A stretch of 64,000 bases of DNA from Neptunomonas antarctica (GCF_001305295.1 NZ_LJSI01000015.1:163181-227180); one strand, 5' to 3'; positions 8,986 through 18,329 are shown, counted from the stretch's first letter. A program made the numbers and translations. The notes: generated by a model from the letters alone, not told the origin.

Positions 8986-9072
8986 GCAGATGTGGTGGAA
9001 TTGGTAGACACGCTAGCTTCAGGTGCTAGTGCCTTCACGGGCGTGGGAGTTCGAGTCTCCCCATCTGCACCA
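8986..9072 (+). tRNA. tRNA-Leu (anticodon CAG)
   Basis: 87 bases including encoded CCA. Acceptor stem GCAGATG pairs with CATCTGC; anticodon stem CTAGC/GCTAG frames loop TTCAGGT with anticodon CAG at 9020-9022; long class-II variable arm (GCCTTCACGGGC), and T arm with GTTCGAGTC. Closely resembles E. coli leuQVPT. First of two near-identical copies. Confidence 0.97.
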
Positions 9073-9174
9073 AATCCTGTTTCTTCAGGCTTGGTGCTGA
9101 AAGCGAAAATATCAGAGCTTACACTCTTTAAATGTATGTTTGATTTCAAATATTGATGTCAAAGTAAGACCGAT

Positions 9175-9261
9175 GCAGATGTGGTGGAATTGGTAGACAC
9201 GCTAGCTTCAGGTGCTAGTGCCCTCACGGGCGTGGGAGTTCGAGTCTCCCCATCTGCACCA
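9175..9261 (+). tRNA. tRNA-Leu (anticodon CAG), second copy
   Basis: 87 bases, encoded CCA, anticodon CAG at 9209-9211. Differs from the first copy by one base in the variable arm (CCCTCAC instead of CCTTCAC), which turns a wobble pair into a Watson-Crick pair. The 102-base spacer shows no separate strong promoter, so the two are probably co-transcribed. Confidence 0.97.
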
Positions 9262-9415
9262 ATCGGTTATTCCTTTTTTCCTGCTTTATCTTGCTTCTTG
9301 TGTTTCTTCTATCTGTATCTCATAGGTGTGAATTGCTGGTAACGGATCAGCGAGTGCCTGATTCCCGCCGAATAATCTATGCTCTCTTTCACGGAAAAAG
9401 ACACAAATTTACTCA

Positions 9416-9544
9416 TCAATTCATTAAAATAATGACTTGTATGATGACGGGCAGAATAGCGATAACTAAGCCTCCTAATACCATCAAGATAGAAGGAATT
9501 ACACCAATAGTCTCAACACCTTGTTCTTCATTTGTGTGTGTCAT
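9416..9544 (-). CDS. Putative 42-residue single-pass membrane microprotein
   Basis: ATG at 9544 on the minus strand with AGAGAGATA upstream; 42 codons to TGA at 9416. The N-terminal 16 residues are polar and acidic (MTHTNEEQGVETIGV), followed by one strong hydrophobic helix (about residues 17-41: IPSILMVLGGLVIAILPVII and on). No homologue recognised. It fills the otherwise empty 387-bp gap between the second tRNA and the GGDEF-EAL gene, and reads away from the end of that gene on the same strand. Composition strongly suggests a real membrane peptide, but only comparative conservation could settle it. Confidence 0.5.
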   Translation of the reverse strand: MTHTNEEQGVETIGVIPSILMVLGGLVIAILPVIIQVIILMN

Positions 9545-9648
9545 TGTCGTATCTCTCTGTATTTGTTTGCTTACAGGAGGTAATGCAATGTCGGTGCCAG
9601 ATAGTATAAGTATTTTATCTCTATGATTTTAAAAGCATTAAAAATTTT

Positions 9649-11439
9649 TCAAATTATATGCTCTTTCTCTGATCGCAGTCCTCTGCCATTTTTAGTTTTA
9701 TAAATGTCAAATGTGTCATTGTTGACGTAGCGTTGGTTTATATCCGAAGCAGATAGGCCCGGATCATAGTAAAACCCTTGTACTTTCGTGATTCCTAATG
9801 ATTTGCACAACTGTTCATTCTCTTCTGTTTCAACGCCTTCCGCGACTATCACTAAATCCAATGTTTGTAGCATCTTTACAAGGCCGGTCATCAAAGTCAC
9901 TTTTTTATCACGGTCATGTTTGCTCGGGTTGTGCTGCCCATTAGGAAGCATTGATTTATCAAGCTTCACGCAGCTCAGTGGGGTGTTGTGTAGATGCGAA
10001 ATGGAGGAATAGCCAGTGCCGAAGTCATCCAGAGCCAAAGTGCATCCCAGCGCGATAATGTCATTTAAAAAAGCATGTGTTACATCGTTGATTTCCAGCA
10101 GTGTTGTTTCCGTTAGTTCGAATTCTATGAAACTCGGTGAGACATTATGTGTACGGCATAAGCGTTCTACGAGAGGGATAAATTCCTTATCGCGCAGCTG
10201 GGCACCTGATAAATTGATAGCCATTTTAAGTGGTTGGGTTAAGAGTGTGTTCCAGGCGGCTATTTGCTGAATGGCTTGGCTAACCACCCATCTGCCGATC
10301 TGGACTATCTGATGAGACTTTTCAGCAATAGGAATAAACTCAGCAGGTGAAATCAGCTCCGTGGGTGATTGCCAGCGGATTAATGCCTCAAAGCCTGTTA
10401 AAGACATGTCACTGGTATTGAATACTGGCTGATAGACTAAAAAGAACTCATTATTGACGATGGCTTTAGAGAGGTTATTTTCCAATGTGAGCCGACGTTG
10501 AGTCTGTTCATGCATTGTCTCTTCGAAAAAGCTGATAAGGCCCCGCCCTTCGCGCTTAGCTCGGTACATGGCAATATCGGCAAATTTCAATAATTCTTCT
10601 GCCGTTGCCTTTTTATCTTTCTGCCCAACAGAGATACCGATACTGATGGTTGTTTTAACTTCTTTTTCGTCAATGATGAACGGTGCGCGCATACTGAGCT
10701 GAATACGGTTGGCTATCCTTGCTACGTCAACGTGAGAGTGTTGATTCGTGAGTAGGATGGCAAACTCATCGCCACCGAGTCTGGCAAACAGCTCGGTGCC
10801 ACGCAGTACATCTGTAATGCGCGCGCAAACACCTTTTAGTAACTCATCACCTGTATGGTGGCCAAGGGTATCGTTAATGAGTTTAAAGTTATCCACATCG
10901 AAAAGAATTATGGCCAGCCCTGACAAATCGCGCTGGTTGTTGTTTACTTCTGTTTTGAGCGTTACATCAAACAGGTATCGGTTCGCTAAATGAGTGAGTG
11001 AATCTTGCTCTGCTAATTTTTTAACGCGTTTAAAACTATCAAGGAGTTCTTGCTCTAGTGCGCCTTTTTTCTGCGCTTGCAATATGGTGCGTCTGAGCTT
11101 AGCGCCTGTAATTTCGTTTTTGAGCAAGAAGTCCTGCGCGCCGCATTCGATGCAATGCAGGGCAATATCCTCGTCTTCTGAATTACTCATCATCACAACG
11201 ACTTCTGATTTACTGTTAAGGCGATGTTTGAGTTTGAGTTCAAGTAATAGCTCTACACCATTGCGCTGCGGTAGTCGGTAGTCCAGTAGAATTACATCAA
11301 AATACTGAGCATTACACATAGATAATGCAGTATCTACATCCATTGCTTCAGTGATACTGCAGTTGAATGATGATTTAAGTAAAGAGCGTCGGACGCTCTC
11401 TCTATCAACAATGTCGTCATCAACAATTAACACGCGCAT
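9649..11439 (-). CDS. Response regulator with GGDEF and EAL domains
   Basis: About 596 residues: CheY-like receiver (1-120, acceptor Asp in VILLDYRLP), GGDEF domain with intact catalytic motif (RLGGDEFAILL), and EAL domain with intact FEALIRW, NLSG and DDFGTGYSS motifs. Makes and/or degrades cyclic di-GMP; both halves look catalytically competent. Start taken at the ATG giving MRVLIVDDD; an upstream ATG adds five residues. Last gene of an operon with a single-domain receiver and a CHASE histidine kinase (28-bp gap), so it is probably the output of that kinase. Confidence 0.9.
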   Translation of the reverse strand: MRVLIVDDDIVDRESVRRSLLKSSFNCSITEAMDVDTALSMCNAQYFDVILLDYRLPQRNGVELLLELKLKHRLNSKSEVVVMMSNSEDEDIALHCIECGAQDFLLKNEITGAKLRRTILQAQKKGALEQELLDSFKRVKKLAEQDSLTHLANRYLFDVTLKTEVNNNQRDLSGLAIILFDVDNFKLINDTLGHHTGDELLKGVCARITDVLRGTELFARLGGDEFAILLTNQHSHVDVARIANRIQLSMRAPFIIDEKEVKTTISIGISVGQKDKKATAEELLKFADIAMYRAKREGRGLISFFEETMHEQTQRRLTLENNLSKAIVNNEFFLVYQPVFNTSDMSLTGFEALIRWQSPTELISPAEFIPIAEKSHQIVQIGRWVVSQAIQQIAAWNTLLTQPLKMAINLSGAQLRDKEFIPLVERLCRTHNVSPSFIEFELTETTLLEINDVTHAFLNDIIALGCTLALDDFGTGYSSISHLHNTPLSCVKLDKSMLPNGQHNPSKHDRDKKVTLMTGLVKMLQTLDLVIVAEGVETEENEQLCKSLGITKVQGFYYDPGLSASDINQRYVNNDTFDIYKTKNGRGLRSEKEHII

Positions 11440-11467
11440 TATTATTTCTCTCATTTTTTATTTTTAT

Positions 11468-11890
11468 TTACGTGGGTAGATAGGCGATTTTCCAGTACCC
11501 ATTTAATACGGCCACAACGTCTAATATGCCTTCGCCTGAACTCTCTTTGAGAAAGTATCCCGCAATTTGTTGGTGGTAGGCCTGCATCATTTCGTCTTCA
11601 GAGCGAGAGGTGGTGAGTACAAAGATGATGCTGTCTTCGAAGTCGGGCTCCTTTCGAACAGCCTCTATAAACTCTAAGCCATTCATGCGAGGCATTTGTA
11701 AATCGAGCAAGATAATGAAAGGTTTTTTTATGTCACCCTGTTGCAGCATTTCCAGTGCTTCCAACCCGTCTTTTGCGCGTACAATCGGGTTACCTATGCG
11801 CAATTTATTAAAGGCGCGCGAAATGCTCATGGCATCTACATCGTCGTCTTCAATTAAGAAGAGCGTTACTTCGCTAGGTTGTTTGTGCAT
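11468..11890 (-). CDS. Single-domain response regulator (Rcp1-like receiver)
   Basis: 140 residues, only a receiver domain. Acidic pocket IEDDDVD (about 13-19), phospho-acceptor D63 in IILLDLQMPRMNG, and conserved Thr/Ser and Lys late in the fold (LTTSRSEDE and FLKES). This longer receiver type usually partners PAS or phytochrome-like kinases. It lies 39 bp downstream of the CHASE kinase and 28 bp upstream of the GGDEF-EAL gene. It likely relays or competes for phosphate within the same pathway; no DNA-binding output. Confidence 0.9.
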   Translation of the reverse strand: MHKQPSEVTLFLIEDDDVDAMSISRAFNKLRIGNPIVRAKDGLEALEMLQQGDIKKPFIILLDLQMPRMNGLEFIEAVRKEPDFEDSIIFVLTTSRSEDEMMQAYHQQIAGYFLKESSGEGILDVVAVLNGYWKIAYLPT

Positions 11891-11929
11891 GATGGTTATT
11901 TACCTGTAATGCCCGTTGATATTGAATGT

Positions 11930-14464
11930 TCATATTAAGTGTTGAGGTATAGGTAAGTAGGTGACGATAGTTGTCCCTTTAGTTTCTTCAGACTCAATCT
12001 GTAATGATCCTCCATAGCCCTCAATAATTTTTTTACATAACGCGAGCCCCATTCCGCTGCCTTCTACCTCGTCTCTGGGGCGAAGAGTCTGGAACATTTC
12101 GCATGCTTTCGCATGTAAATGTTGTGGGATGCCCGCGCCATCATCGATAACCCTGAGATAAAATCCGTCCGGGTTAGTATCAATACTGATGTTTATATGG
12201 CCCGTTTTATCCGGGTGGTGTTTAACGGCGTTACCGATCAGGTTTCTCAGCACTTGCTCAAGTGGTATTTTAGGCGCAATCACTGATATGTCGGGTGCGG
12301 TGCAGATGAAGCCTGTGGGAATATCCTGCAGGGTTGCTATATTTTTTGTTAGTTGCTGAATGTTAACGCGCTCGTACTCATGGCTAACCCGGCCAACCCG
12401 TGAAAATAATAAGAGATCATCGAGTAGTTTTGCCATTCGGCTGACACGGGATTTAAGTAAATCAAAATGTTCTTTTGATGCCTCAGGGATAACTTCGAGA
12501 CAGTCTTCTTCAATCCAGCCTGCTAGTTTGCTGATGGCATTAAGCGGCGCTTTTAAGTCATGTGAGGCGACATAGGCAAACTGATCTAGCTCTTCGTTAC
12601 TGCGTTCTAGTTCGAGATTTTGTGCGGAGAGTCTGAGAGATAAGCGCTTGGCTTCGTCGATGTTGATGATTTGAGCAACGATATAGCATACCTTTCCTAT
12701 TTTATCTTTAACCGTAGAGGCTGAAAGTACACCCCAAACAAGAGCACCATCTTTACGTTTGTATTGTTTTTCCAGATGAATAGAGTTCACATGGCCTTGA
12801 ATCATGTTGATTAAGTTGTCATTCGATGCGATGTGCGCATCTTCTGGCAATATATCAGTCACGGGCCGGCCTATTAATTCTTCAGGTGAGTAGCCTAACC
12901 ATTCAGCTAGTGCCTTATTTATTTCAGTGAAGTGGCCTTGTGTATTCATCATTAAAAAGCCAGCTAACGATGCATGTACCGCCGCACTTAAAATGGCTTC
13001 TTTTTCTGCGATTTTCTGCTCATCTTTTTCTTTATCTGTCAGATCGTGGATAACACCGGTAAATATTTTAGAGCCTGCTTCATTACCTTCACTCACTTGT
13101 AAATAGATAGGGAAAACAGTGCGATCTTTTCGGAGTCCCTGAAGTAATCGTCGTTTGCCTATGACGCGTTTTTCTCCGTGGGTTAAGTAATCGTGTAAGT
13201 AACCATCATGTGCCGATTGGTGAGGCTCTGGCATCATACATCGAATGTTTTGTCCGACCAGTTCTTCTCGTGTGTAAAGGAATAGTTTTAGTGCGGCATT
13301 GTTAACCTCAAGAATTGTTCCCTTATCGGAGATGACAACTAAGCCATCAAGCATAGTATCAAACGCACTACTCATCCTGTTATAGGCTGATTCCAGATCC
13401 TGTTTGTTTTTTACGAGGTCTTGAGTGACAATTTCGGCATAGTCGATGACTTTGCGATGATTGAAAATCAGTACCATAAAGAACGCGAACAGTAATATGT
13501 TCAGAATAAGTCCGGAAAATAGGATAATCAGTGGTTGATAATTAGAAAACAGTGACTTGAAAATTTGGCTGCTTTGTATTTTAAATGTCCAGATTCTTCC
13601 ATGGAGATCAATCTGGTAAGTTTCACTAAACAGTGGCATGGGGTCGAAATCGACTGAAGCGGTAGATAGCTCGTTGTACAACAGGTCGTCGCCATCTTTG
13701 ATCGAAAAGTTTACCAGACGATTTTCATTCGCCAACGCTCCGTCCATTAAATTTTTCATAATAAAAGGCGCGTAGACTATGCCTATGAATTCTTTTTGCT
13801 TTTGTTCTAAGGTTTCGGGGACTCTGTCGCTGGAATAGAAGGGCACATATAAGAGAAATCCAGGTGTTTTCTTTGAATCCTGGACCAGCACAATGGGCCC
13901 GGTGATCTGTGTTGTGCCCGAGTCTCTGGCCCGTAACGCAGCAGTGAGTCTATTGGCTTCATGCGCTATATCTAAACCGATCGCTTTAAGATTGCTCTTT
14001 TCGGGTTCTATGTAAGTAATAGGCCAGAATTCATTGTTGTTATGCGCAGGGTGTATTTTGAAATAGGGACGGTCTTTCTGTTGGCTCTCCACGAATGGTG
14101 CGACTTGATCCGCGGCTATATTGTATATGACCCCGATACCGTTAACCCCGGGGTACTTTGACTCAGTTCTTAATGCCCCCGCGTATGTTTTCCACGTGGC
14201 TGCTGTGAGCTCATTATTCAAAAGGTTGATAGTGGCGGCGCTATTTTTCAATGTGTCTTCATAATGACGGATACGCTCTTCAATCAACTCAATCAGATGA
14301 TTCGCCTGAAACGAATACTGGAGGTCCATCTTTTGTTGGCTTTGTTGTGATGTTACATACCAGCCGCTTAAAGTGAGCAGAGTTGATGAGCAGAGAACAA
14401 GCCAGTGGGTCCAGTTAAACCGGGAAAGGATGGCATAAAATGAGTAATTTGCAGTGAATATCAT
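11930..14464 (-). CDS. CHASE-PAS-PAS sensor histidine kinase
   Basis: 844 residues. First membrane helix about 19-38, periplasmic CHASE sensor domain about 75-300, second membrane helix about 312-340, a short coiled coil, two PAS domains (about 370-480 and 495-610), then the HisKA domain with phospho-His H635 in ASHDLKAPLN and an HATPase domain with N, G1 (DDGAGIP) and G2 (GSGMGLALCKK) boxes. CHASE domains bind small extracellular ligands (adenine derivatives, peptides and others); the ligand here is unknown. It lacks its own receiver; two receiver proteins follow it in the operon. Confidence 0.92.
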   Translation of the reverse strand: MIFTANYSFYAILSRFNWTHWLVLCSSTLLTLSGWYVTSQQSQQKMDLQYSFQANHLIELIEERIRHYEDTLKNSAATINLLNNELTAATWKTYAGALRTESKYPGVNGIGVIYNIAADQVAPFVESQQKDRPYFKIHPAHNNNEFWPITYIEPEKSNLKAIGLDIAHEANRLTAALRARDSGTTQITGPIVLVQDSKKTPGFLLYVPFYSSDRVPETLEQKQKEFIGIVYAPFIMKNLMDGALANENRLVNFSIKDGDDLLYNELSTASVDFDPMPLFSETYQIDLHGRIWTFKIQSSQIFKSLFSNYQPLIILFSGLILNILLFAFFMVLIFNHRKVIDYAEIVTQDLVKNKQDLESAYNRMSSAFDTMLDGLVVISDKGTILEVNNAALKLFLYTREELVGQNIRCMMPEPHQSAHDGYLHDYLTHGEKRVIGKRRLLQGLRKDRTVFPIYLQVSEGNEAGSKIFTGVIHDLTDKEKDEQKIAEKEAILSAAVHASLAGFLMMNTQGHFTEINKALAEWLGYSPEELIGRPVTDILPEDAHIASNDNLINMIQGHVNSIHLEKQYKRKDGALVWGVLSASTVKDKIGKVCYIVAQIINIDEAKRLSLRLSAQNLELERSNEELDQFAYVASHDLKAPLNAISKLAGWIEEDCLEVIPEASKEHFDLLKSRVSRMAKLLDDLLLFSRVGRVSHEYERVNIQQLTKNIATLQDIPTGFICTAPDISVIAPKIPLEQVLRNLIGNAVKHHPDKTGHINISIDTNPDGFYLRVIDDGAGIPQHLHAKACEMFQTLRPRDEVEGSGMGLALCKKIIEGYGGSLQIESEETKGTTIVTYLPIPQHLI

Positions 14465-14665
14465 AAGGTAAGGGTTCCGCGTACCTTGTCGGTATGGGTT
14501 ATGTGGCTTGTGTGGATATCCCTTTCCATTCTCTCTTTATAATTTAGCTCATATATAAGAAATAGCTATTTTGGGGCTAATATTTTCCGGCAAGTATTTA
14601 GAACCCAGATGAATACCTCTTTCAGGGAGCTGCCGTTATAGCCCGAAAAACAGTGTTAACCAACG

Positions 14666-16333
14666 TTATGATTGCGGTAGCGCAAACCAGCGTAATTTTT
14701 CGGCTGCTTCAGGCAGTATCAGTTCGTATTTGAATCCTTCTCTGTTGTCTCTGCGTATTTCCTCTTCTGCGTATGCCATATAGTCAGGCAAGTTTACCGT
14801 TAACGGGGGGGGCGTCGTGTCTGGAATCGCGTTAACCGAATTAAAATCTAATGTGCCCAGACTTGAGTCTGGAAAGATCTTTTTATCCTGATAGCGCCAC
14901 ACGCCACTCACTTTATCGAAATGGTAAAAAGGTAAAAGTTTCCAGCCATATTCTGCGACCAGTTCGATTGCACGCACAATGTAGTCAAAGCTTGTCTCAT
15001 CAATAAAATAGTTAAAATTCAAGCGTGTCCAGCCAGGTCTCATTACCATGAGGCCTTCCAGTAATTGTGCTTCGAGGGCTTTGCTATAGGCCATATCCAT
15101 GCCTAGCAGGCTATGCCCGTATGGGCCAGCGCAGGAGCAGCCACCACGGGCCTGAATGCCAAAAAGATCATTCAGCAACGCAACTACAAATCCATAATGA
15201 AGATCTTTATCGCTACCCTTGTGTTTGATTCGCAATGAGATAATAGAAAGACGTGGGGCGTTAAGATTGCCCAGAATCTCGATGTTGTCGCAATCGGACC
15301 AACGCTTCAGCGCTCTTTGAACGAATGTGGTTTCGCGGCGTTCAATTTCATCGGTGCCGACGGCTTGCTGTAATTTGAATACCAGACCTGCGCGAATGGA
15401 TTCGATGATGGCCGGTGTGCCGCCTTCTTCGCGGCGCTCAGTATCGGCAATATAGCGGTGGTCTGTTGGTGTTACATAGAGCACCGTGCCGCCGCCGGGT
15501 ACGGCGGGTACGCGGTTGTGTATGACGCGTTGATTAACAACCAGGATTCCCGGGGTCCCCGGTCCGCCAATAAACTTGTGCGGAGAGATAAATACGGCGT
15601 CTTTGCTGTTGTTCGTTGTCGGGTTTTCGCTGCCTCGCATATCGATACCCACATAGGGGGCTGCTGCGGCGTAGTCCCAAAAAGAAAAAGTGTTGTAGCG
15701 CTGCAGTAATTCTGAGACTGCATCTACATCTGTTTTTAATCCCGTCACATTAGAGGCGGCGGAGAAACTGCCTATTTTGGTTGTTCTGTCCTTGTATGCC
15801 AGTAACTGAGTTTCGAGAGCTTTCAGGTCTAATATTCCTTCACTATTTAACGGAATAACGACGAGTTCAGCTATGCTCTCTCTCCAGGGCAGCTCGTTAG
15901 AGTGATGCTCATAGGGGCCGATGAAAACCACAGGACGCTCGTGGTCCGGGATCTGTTGCTGTAGCTGGTAGCGCTCATTCAGGTCGCTGGGCAGGCGAAT
16001 ATTCAGAATGTCGATTAATTTGTTGATGGCAGCCGTTGCACCTGATCCGCAGAAAATCACGCTGTCTTCTTGGCGGGCATTCACTGCACGACGGATTTCC
16101 TGACGTGCTTCTTCCCGTAGTTTGCTGGTTTGAGCGCCCGTATAGGACGTTTCGGTATGTGTATTAGCGTAAAAAGGCAGCACATGCTGGCGGATATAGT
16201 TTTCGATAAACCCCAGAGACCGGCCTGAAGCTGTGTAGTCAGCATAGACCAGTGGCTTCTGGCCGAACGGCGTTTCTATTAACTGGTTGTCGCCGATGAC
16301 CGATGCTCGAATGCTCTCTACCAATGTGCTCAT
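14666..16333 (-). CDS. Class V aminotransferase / cysteine desulfurase-like PLP enzyme
   Basis: 555 residues. PLP-enzyme fold with YADYTASGRSL near the N-terminus, CGSGATAAINK cofactor loop, Asp in FWDYAAAAPY, and the Schiff-base Lys in ISPHKFIGGPGTPG. RGGCSCAGPYGH resembles the Cys loop of cysteine desulfurases and kynureninase relatives. It is longer than NifS/SufS (about 400) by a C-terminal extension of roughly 120 residues. Substrate is not known. It is divergent from an Lrp/AsnC regulator, which in such pairs usually controls the enzyme in response to an amino acid. Confidence 0.82.
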   Translation of the reverse strand: MSTLVESIRASVIGDNQLIETPFGQKPLVYADYTASGRSLGFIENYIRQHVLPFYANTHTETSYTGAQTSKLREEARQEIRRAVNARQEDSVIFCGSGATAAINKLIDILNIRLPSDLNERYQLQQQIPDHERPVVFIGPYEHHSNELPWRESIAELVVIPLNSEGILDLKALETQLLAYKDRTTKIGSFSAASNVTGLKTDVDAVSELLQRYNTFSFWDYAAAAPYVGIDMRGSENPTTNNSKDAVFISPHKFIGGPGTPGILVVNQRVIHNRVPAVPGGGTVLYVTPTDHRYIADTERREEGGTPAIIESIRAGLVFKLQQAVGTDEIERRETTFVQRALKRWSDCDNIEILGNLNAPRLSIISLRIKHKGSDKDLHYGFVVALLNDLFGIQARGGCSCAGPYGHSLLGMDMAYSKALEAQLLEGLMVMRPGWTRLNFNYFIDETSFDYIVRAIELVAEYGWKLLPFYHFDKVSGVWRYQDKKIFPDSSLGTLDFNSVNAIPDTTPPPLTVNLPDYMAYAEEEIRRDNREGFKYELILPEAAEKLRWFALPQS

Positions 16334-16520
16334 CTTATTATTTCCTCGCTCATGTGAAGCTAAATAATAGAGAAAATAGCGTTGAACAATGTCTCTTATT
16401 GCATCAGTAAAATTATAATAATCGAATTAATGTTTCACTTTTCAAGAAATAGTGGAACGATGAGTCATTTAATTTATTTTGAAGAGAACGACATTAATTT
16501 TTTATGGTAGGAGTGCTGAT

Positions 16521-17006
16521 ATGGCTAAGCCGATGTTGAATAATTATGACCGGGCAATTCTTGAACTGCTGCAGCGGGACGCTTCTCTTTCAATAGGTGA
16601 TATTGCAGAGCGTGTTGGGATTTCTAAGTCGGCGTGCTGGCGGAGAATCCAAAAACTTGAGCAGGATAATGTGATTTATGAGCGTGTCACGTTACTTAAT
16701 CAGGCGCAGGTGAATCTGCCTCTGACCGTCTATATATCGATTCGTACCAATCAACATAATGATCAATGGGCGGAGCAGTTCAAGCGGGTAATAGAGGATA
16801 TTCCTCTGGTGCTCGAAGTTTACCGCATGAGTGGCGATTTAGATTACCTGATTAAGGCTGTTGTTACGGATATGCCCGGGTACGATAAGCTCTATAAAAG
16901 TTTTCTCAAAGCAGATCTGTTTGATGTCAGTTCCAGTTTTGTCATGGAAACAATGAAACACACAACACAGCTGCCGTTGGAATACAGTAAAAAATCCGCA
17001 GAGTGA
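16521..17006 (+). CDS. Lrp/AsnC family transcriptional regulator
   Basis: 161 residues. N-terminal helix-turn-helix (LSIGDIAERVGISKSACWRRIQKLEQ, about 20-45) and C-terminal RAM/AsnC ligand-binding domain, the standard size. ATG at 16521 has TAGGAGTG upstream and was preferred to an earlier in-frame TTG at 16479. Divergent from the class V aminotransferase gene across about 190 AT-rich bases; control of that gene is the simplest reading. The regulator's effector is probably an amino acid, as for the family. Confidence 0.9.
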   Translation: MAKPMLNNYDRAILELLQRDASLSIGDIAERVGISKSACWRRIQKLEQDNVIYERVTLLNQAQVNLPLTVYISIRTNQHNDQWAEQFKRVIEDIPLVLEVYRMSGDLDYLIKAVVTDMPGYDKLYKSFLKADLFDVSSSFVMETMKHTTQLPLEYSKKSAE

Positions 17007-17130
17007 GCACTTATAAAAGTGCGATTAGTTGTCATTTGCATGCGACCAAAACAGGTGGTTTTTCGTTCCAAAGTACCATATAGGTCTCTGTTAACCTCTC
17101 CTATTATTAAAGGAGTCTTCGGACATTTTT

Positions 17131-17179
17131 GAATAACAACTCTGAATAACAACTCTGAATAACAACTATGAATAACAAC
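17131..17179 (+). repeat. 13-bp tandem repeat upstream of pqqA
   Basis: Three full copies of GAATAACAACTCT (17131-17143, 17144-17156, and 17157-17169 ending TAT) plus a 10-base partial copy (17170-17179), ending 16 bases before the pqqA ATG. Lies in the leader or promoter region of pqqA. Confidence 0.95.
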
Positions 17180-17195
17180 AAGAGAGGTACTTATC

Positions 17196-17267
17196 ATGTG
17201 GACTAAGCCAGCTTATCTGGATCTGCGTATCGGCTTCGAAGTAACAATGTACTTCGCAAACCGTTAA
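17196..17267 (+). CDS. pqqA: PQQ precursor peptide PqqA
   Basis: 23 residues (begins [20 protein letters not shown]). Glu-15 and Tyr-19 in the E-V-T-M-Y segment are the residues that PqqE cross-links and that become the PQQ skeleton. Ribosome site AGAGAGG 8-9 bases upstream. Length and motif match the family exactly. It is 121 bp from pqqB, separated by a hairpin, which would allow more precursor peptide than enzyme to be made. Confidence 0.98.
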   Translation: MWTKPAYLDLRIGFEVTMYFANR

Positions 17268-17289
17268 GCGTTATGGCACTCTGGATACA

Positions 17290-17319
17290 GAGCGCCTGAA
17301 CCAGCGCCGGGTTCATGCT
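17290..17319 (+). promoter_or_regulatory. Hairpin between pqqA and pqqB
   Basis: Stem TGAACC (17297-17302) / GGTTCA (17310-17315) with a 7-base loop, extended outward by GAGC/GCTC after an internal loop. Starts 22 bases after the pqqA stop. No T-run; likely a partial terminator or processing/stability element that sets the pqqA:pqqBCDE ratio (inference). Confidence 0.45.
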
Positions 17320-17388
17320 CACCGGTGCTGTGTTTAAGCATTATTTTATAATAATAACGATTACACACTTCTGAGCCATGAGTCTTTT

Positions 17389-18321
17389 ATGAAAATACAG
17401 GTGTTAGGTTCTGCCGCCGGTGGCGGTTTCCCGCAATGGAATTGTAATTGCAGTAATTGTAAGGGATTTCGCGATGGCACTATCAATGCCAAAGCACGTA
17501 CACAGTCTTCAATTGCCGTCAGTATCAATGGTATTGATTGGATTCTTTTCAATACGTCTCCGGATATACGCGAGCAACTAGCAGCGTTTGCGCCGATGCA
17601 GCCTGCCAGAACTATTCGTGATACCGGTATTGCTGCCATTGTTTATATGGATAGTCAGATTGACCATACCACGGGTTTATTGATGTTGCGTGAAGGGTGT
17701 CCGCATCAGGTATGGTGTACCGATATGGTTTATCAGGATCTGACCACGGGATTCCCTGTGTTTACGATGCTGAAACATTGGAATGGCGGCATTGAGCGTC
17801 ACACTATTCCCGTCGGTAGCGATAACAATGCACAAGGTAGCAGCTTTGTGGTGCCGCAGGTGCCTGAACTTAAGTTAACCGCTATTCCCTTGCGTAGCAG
17901 TGCGCCACCTTATTCGCCAAACCGAAATAATCCGCATCCCGGAGACAATATCGGTATTCTCATAGAAGATACACGTAGCGGAAAAACCCTGTTCTATGCG
18001 CCGGGCCTCGGCAAAATTGAACCACACCTTAACCCTTTAATGTCCAATGCTGATTGTTTACTCGTGGACGGCACCTTGTGGCGCGAAGATGAGATGATAA
18101 CCGCGGGGGTTGGTGATAAGTTAGGCGTGACGATGGGGCATCTGCCGCAGTCTGGTGAGGGTGGCATGATTGAGTATCTGGACACGCTGACAAAACCGCG
18201 CAAGGTACTTATCCACATCAATAATACTAACCCGATTCTGGATGAAGACTCTGCCGAGCGTAAAGAAGTTGAAGCGCACGGTATTGAGATCTCCTATGAC
18301 GGTATGAGTATCGAATTGTAG
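17389..18321 (+). CDS. pqqB: PQQ biosynthesis protein PqqB
   Basis: 310 residues, metallo-beta-lactamase-like hydrolase/oxygenase fold. Starts [19 protein letters not shown] with the family's N-terminal CNCSNC cysteines, and carries the [10 protein letters not shown] and [11 protein letters not shown] metal-site segments. PqqB is thought to hydroxylate the cross-linked Glu-Tyr intermediate before PqqC. Eight bases separate it from pqqC. Confidence 0.97.
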   Translation: MKIQVLGSAAGGGFPQWNCNCSNCKGFRDGTINAKARTQSSIAVSINGIDWILFNTSPDIREQLAAFAPMQPARTIRDTGIAAIVYMDSQIDHTTGLLMLREGCPHQVWCTDMVYQDLTTGFPVFTMLKHWNGGIERHTIPVGSDNNAQGSSFVVPQVPELKLTAIPLRSSAPPYSPNRNNPHPGDNIGILIEDTRSGKTLFYAPGLGKIEPHLNPLMSNADCLLVDGTLWREDEMITAGVGDKLGVTMGHLPQSGEGGMIEYLDTLTKPRKVLIHINNTNPILDEDSAERKEVEAHGIEISYDGMSIEL

Positions 18322-18329
18322 GTGTTTAT

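Noticed and set aside
8986..9261. tRNA-Leu pair as integration site of a genomic island
   Set aside because: Both copies are complete with no partial tRNA repeat elsewhere in the window, and the genes that follow look chromosomal.
9575..9625. 12-codon plus-strand ORF behind a perfect AGGAGG
   Set aside because: Very short, no partner gene downstream on that strand (the next gene is convergent), and the AGGAGG is probably chance.
9291..9626. 111-codon plus-strand frame after the tRNAs
   Set aside because: Composition is unlike a protein, it has no ribosome site, and it covers the more convincing 42-residue minus-strand ORF.
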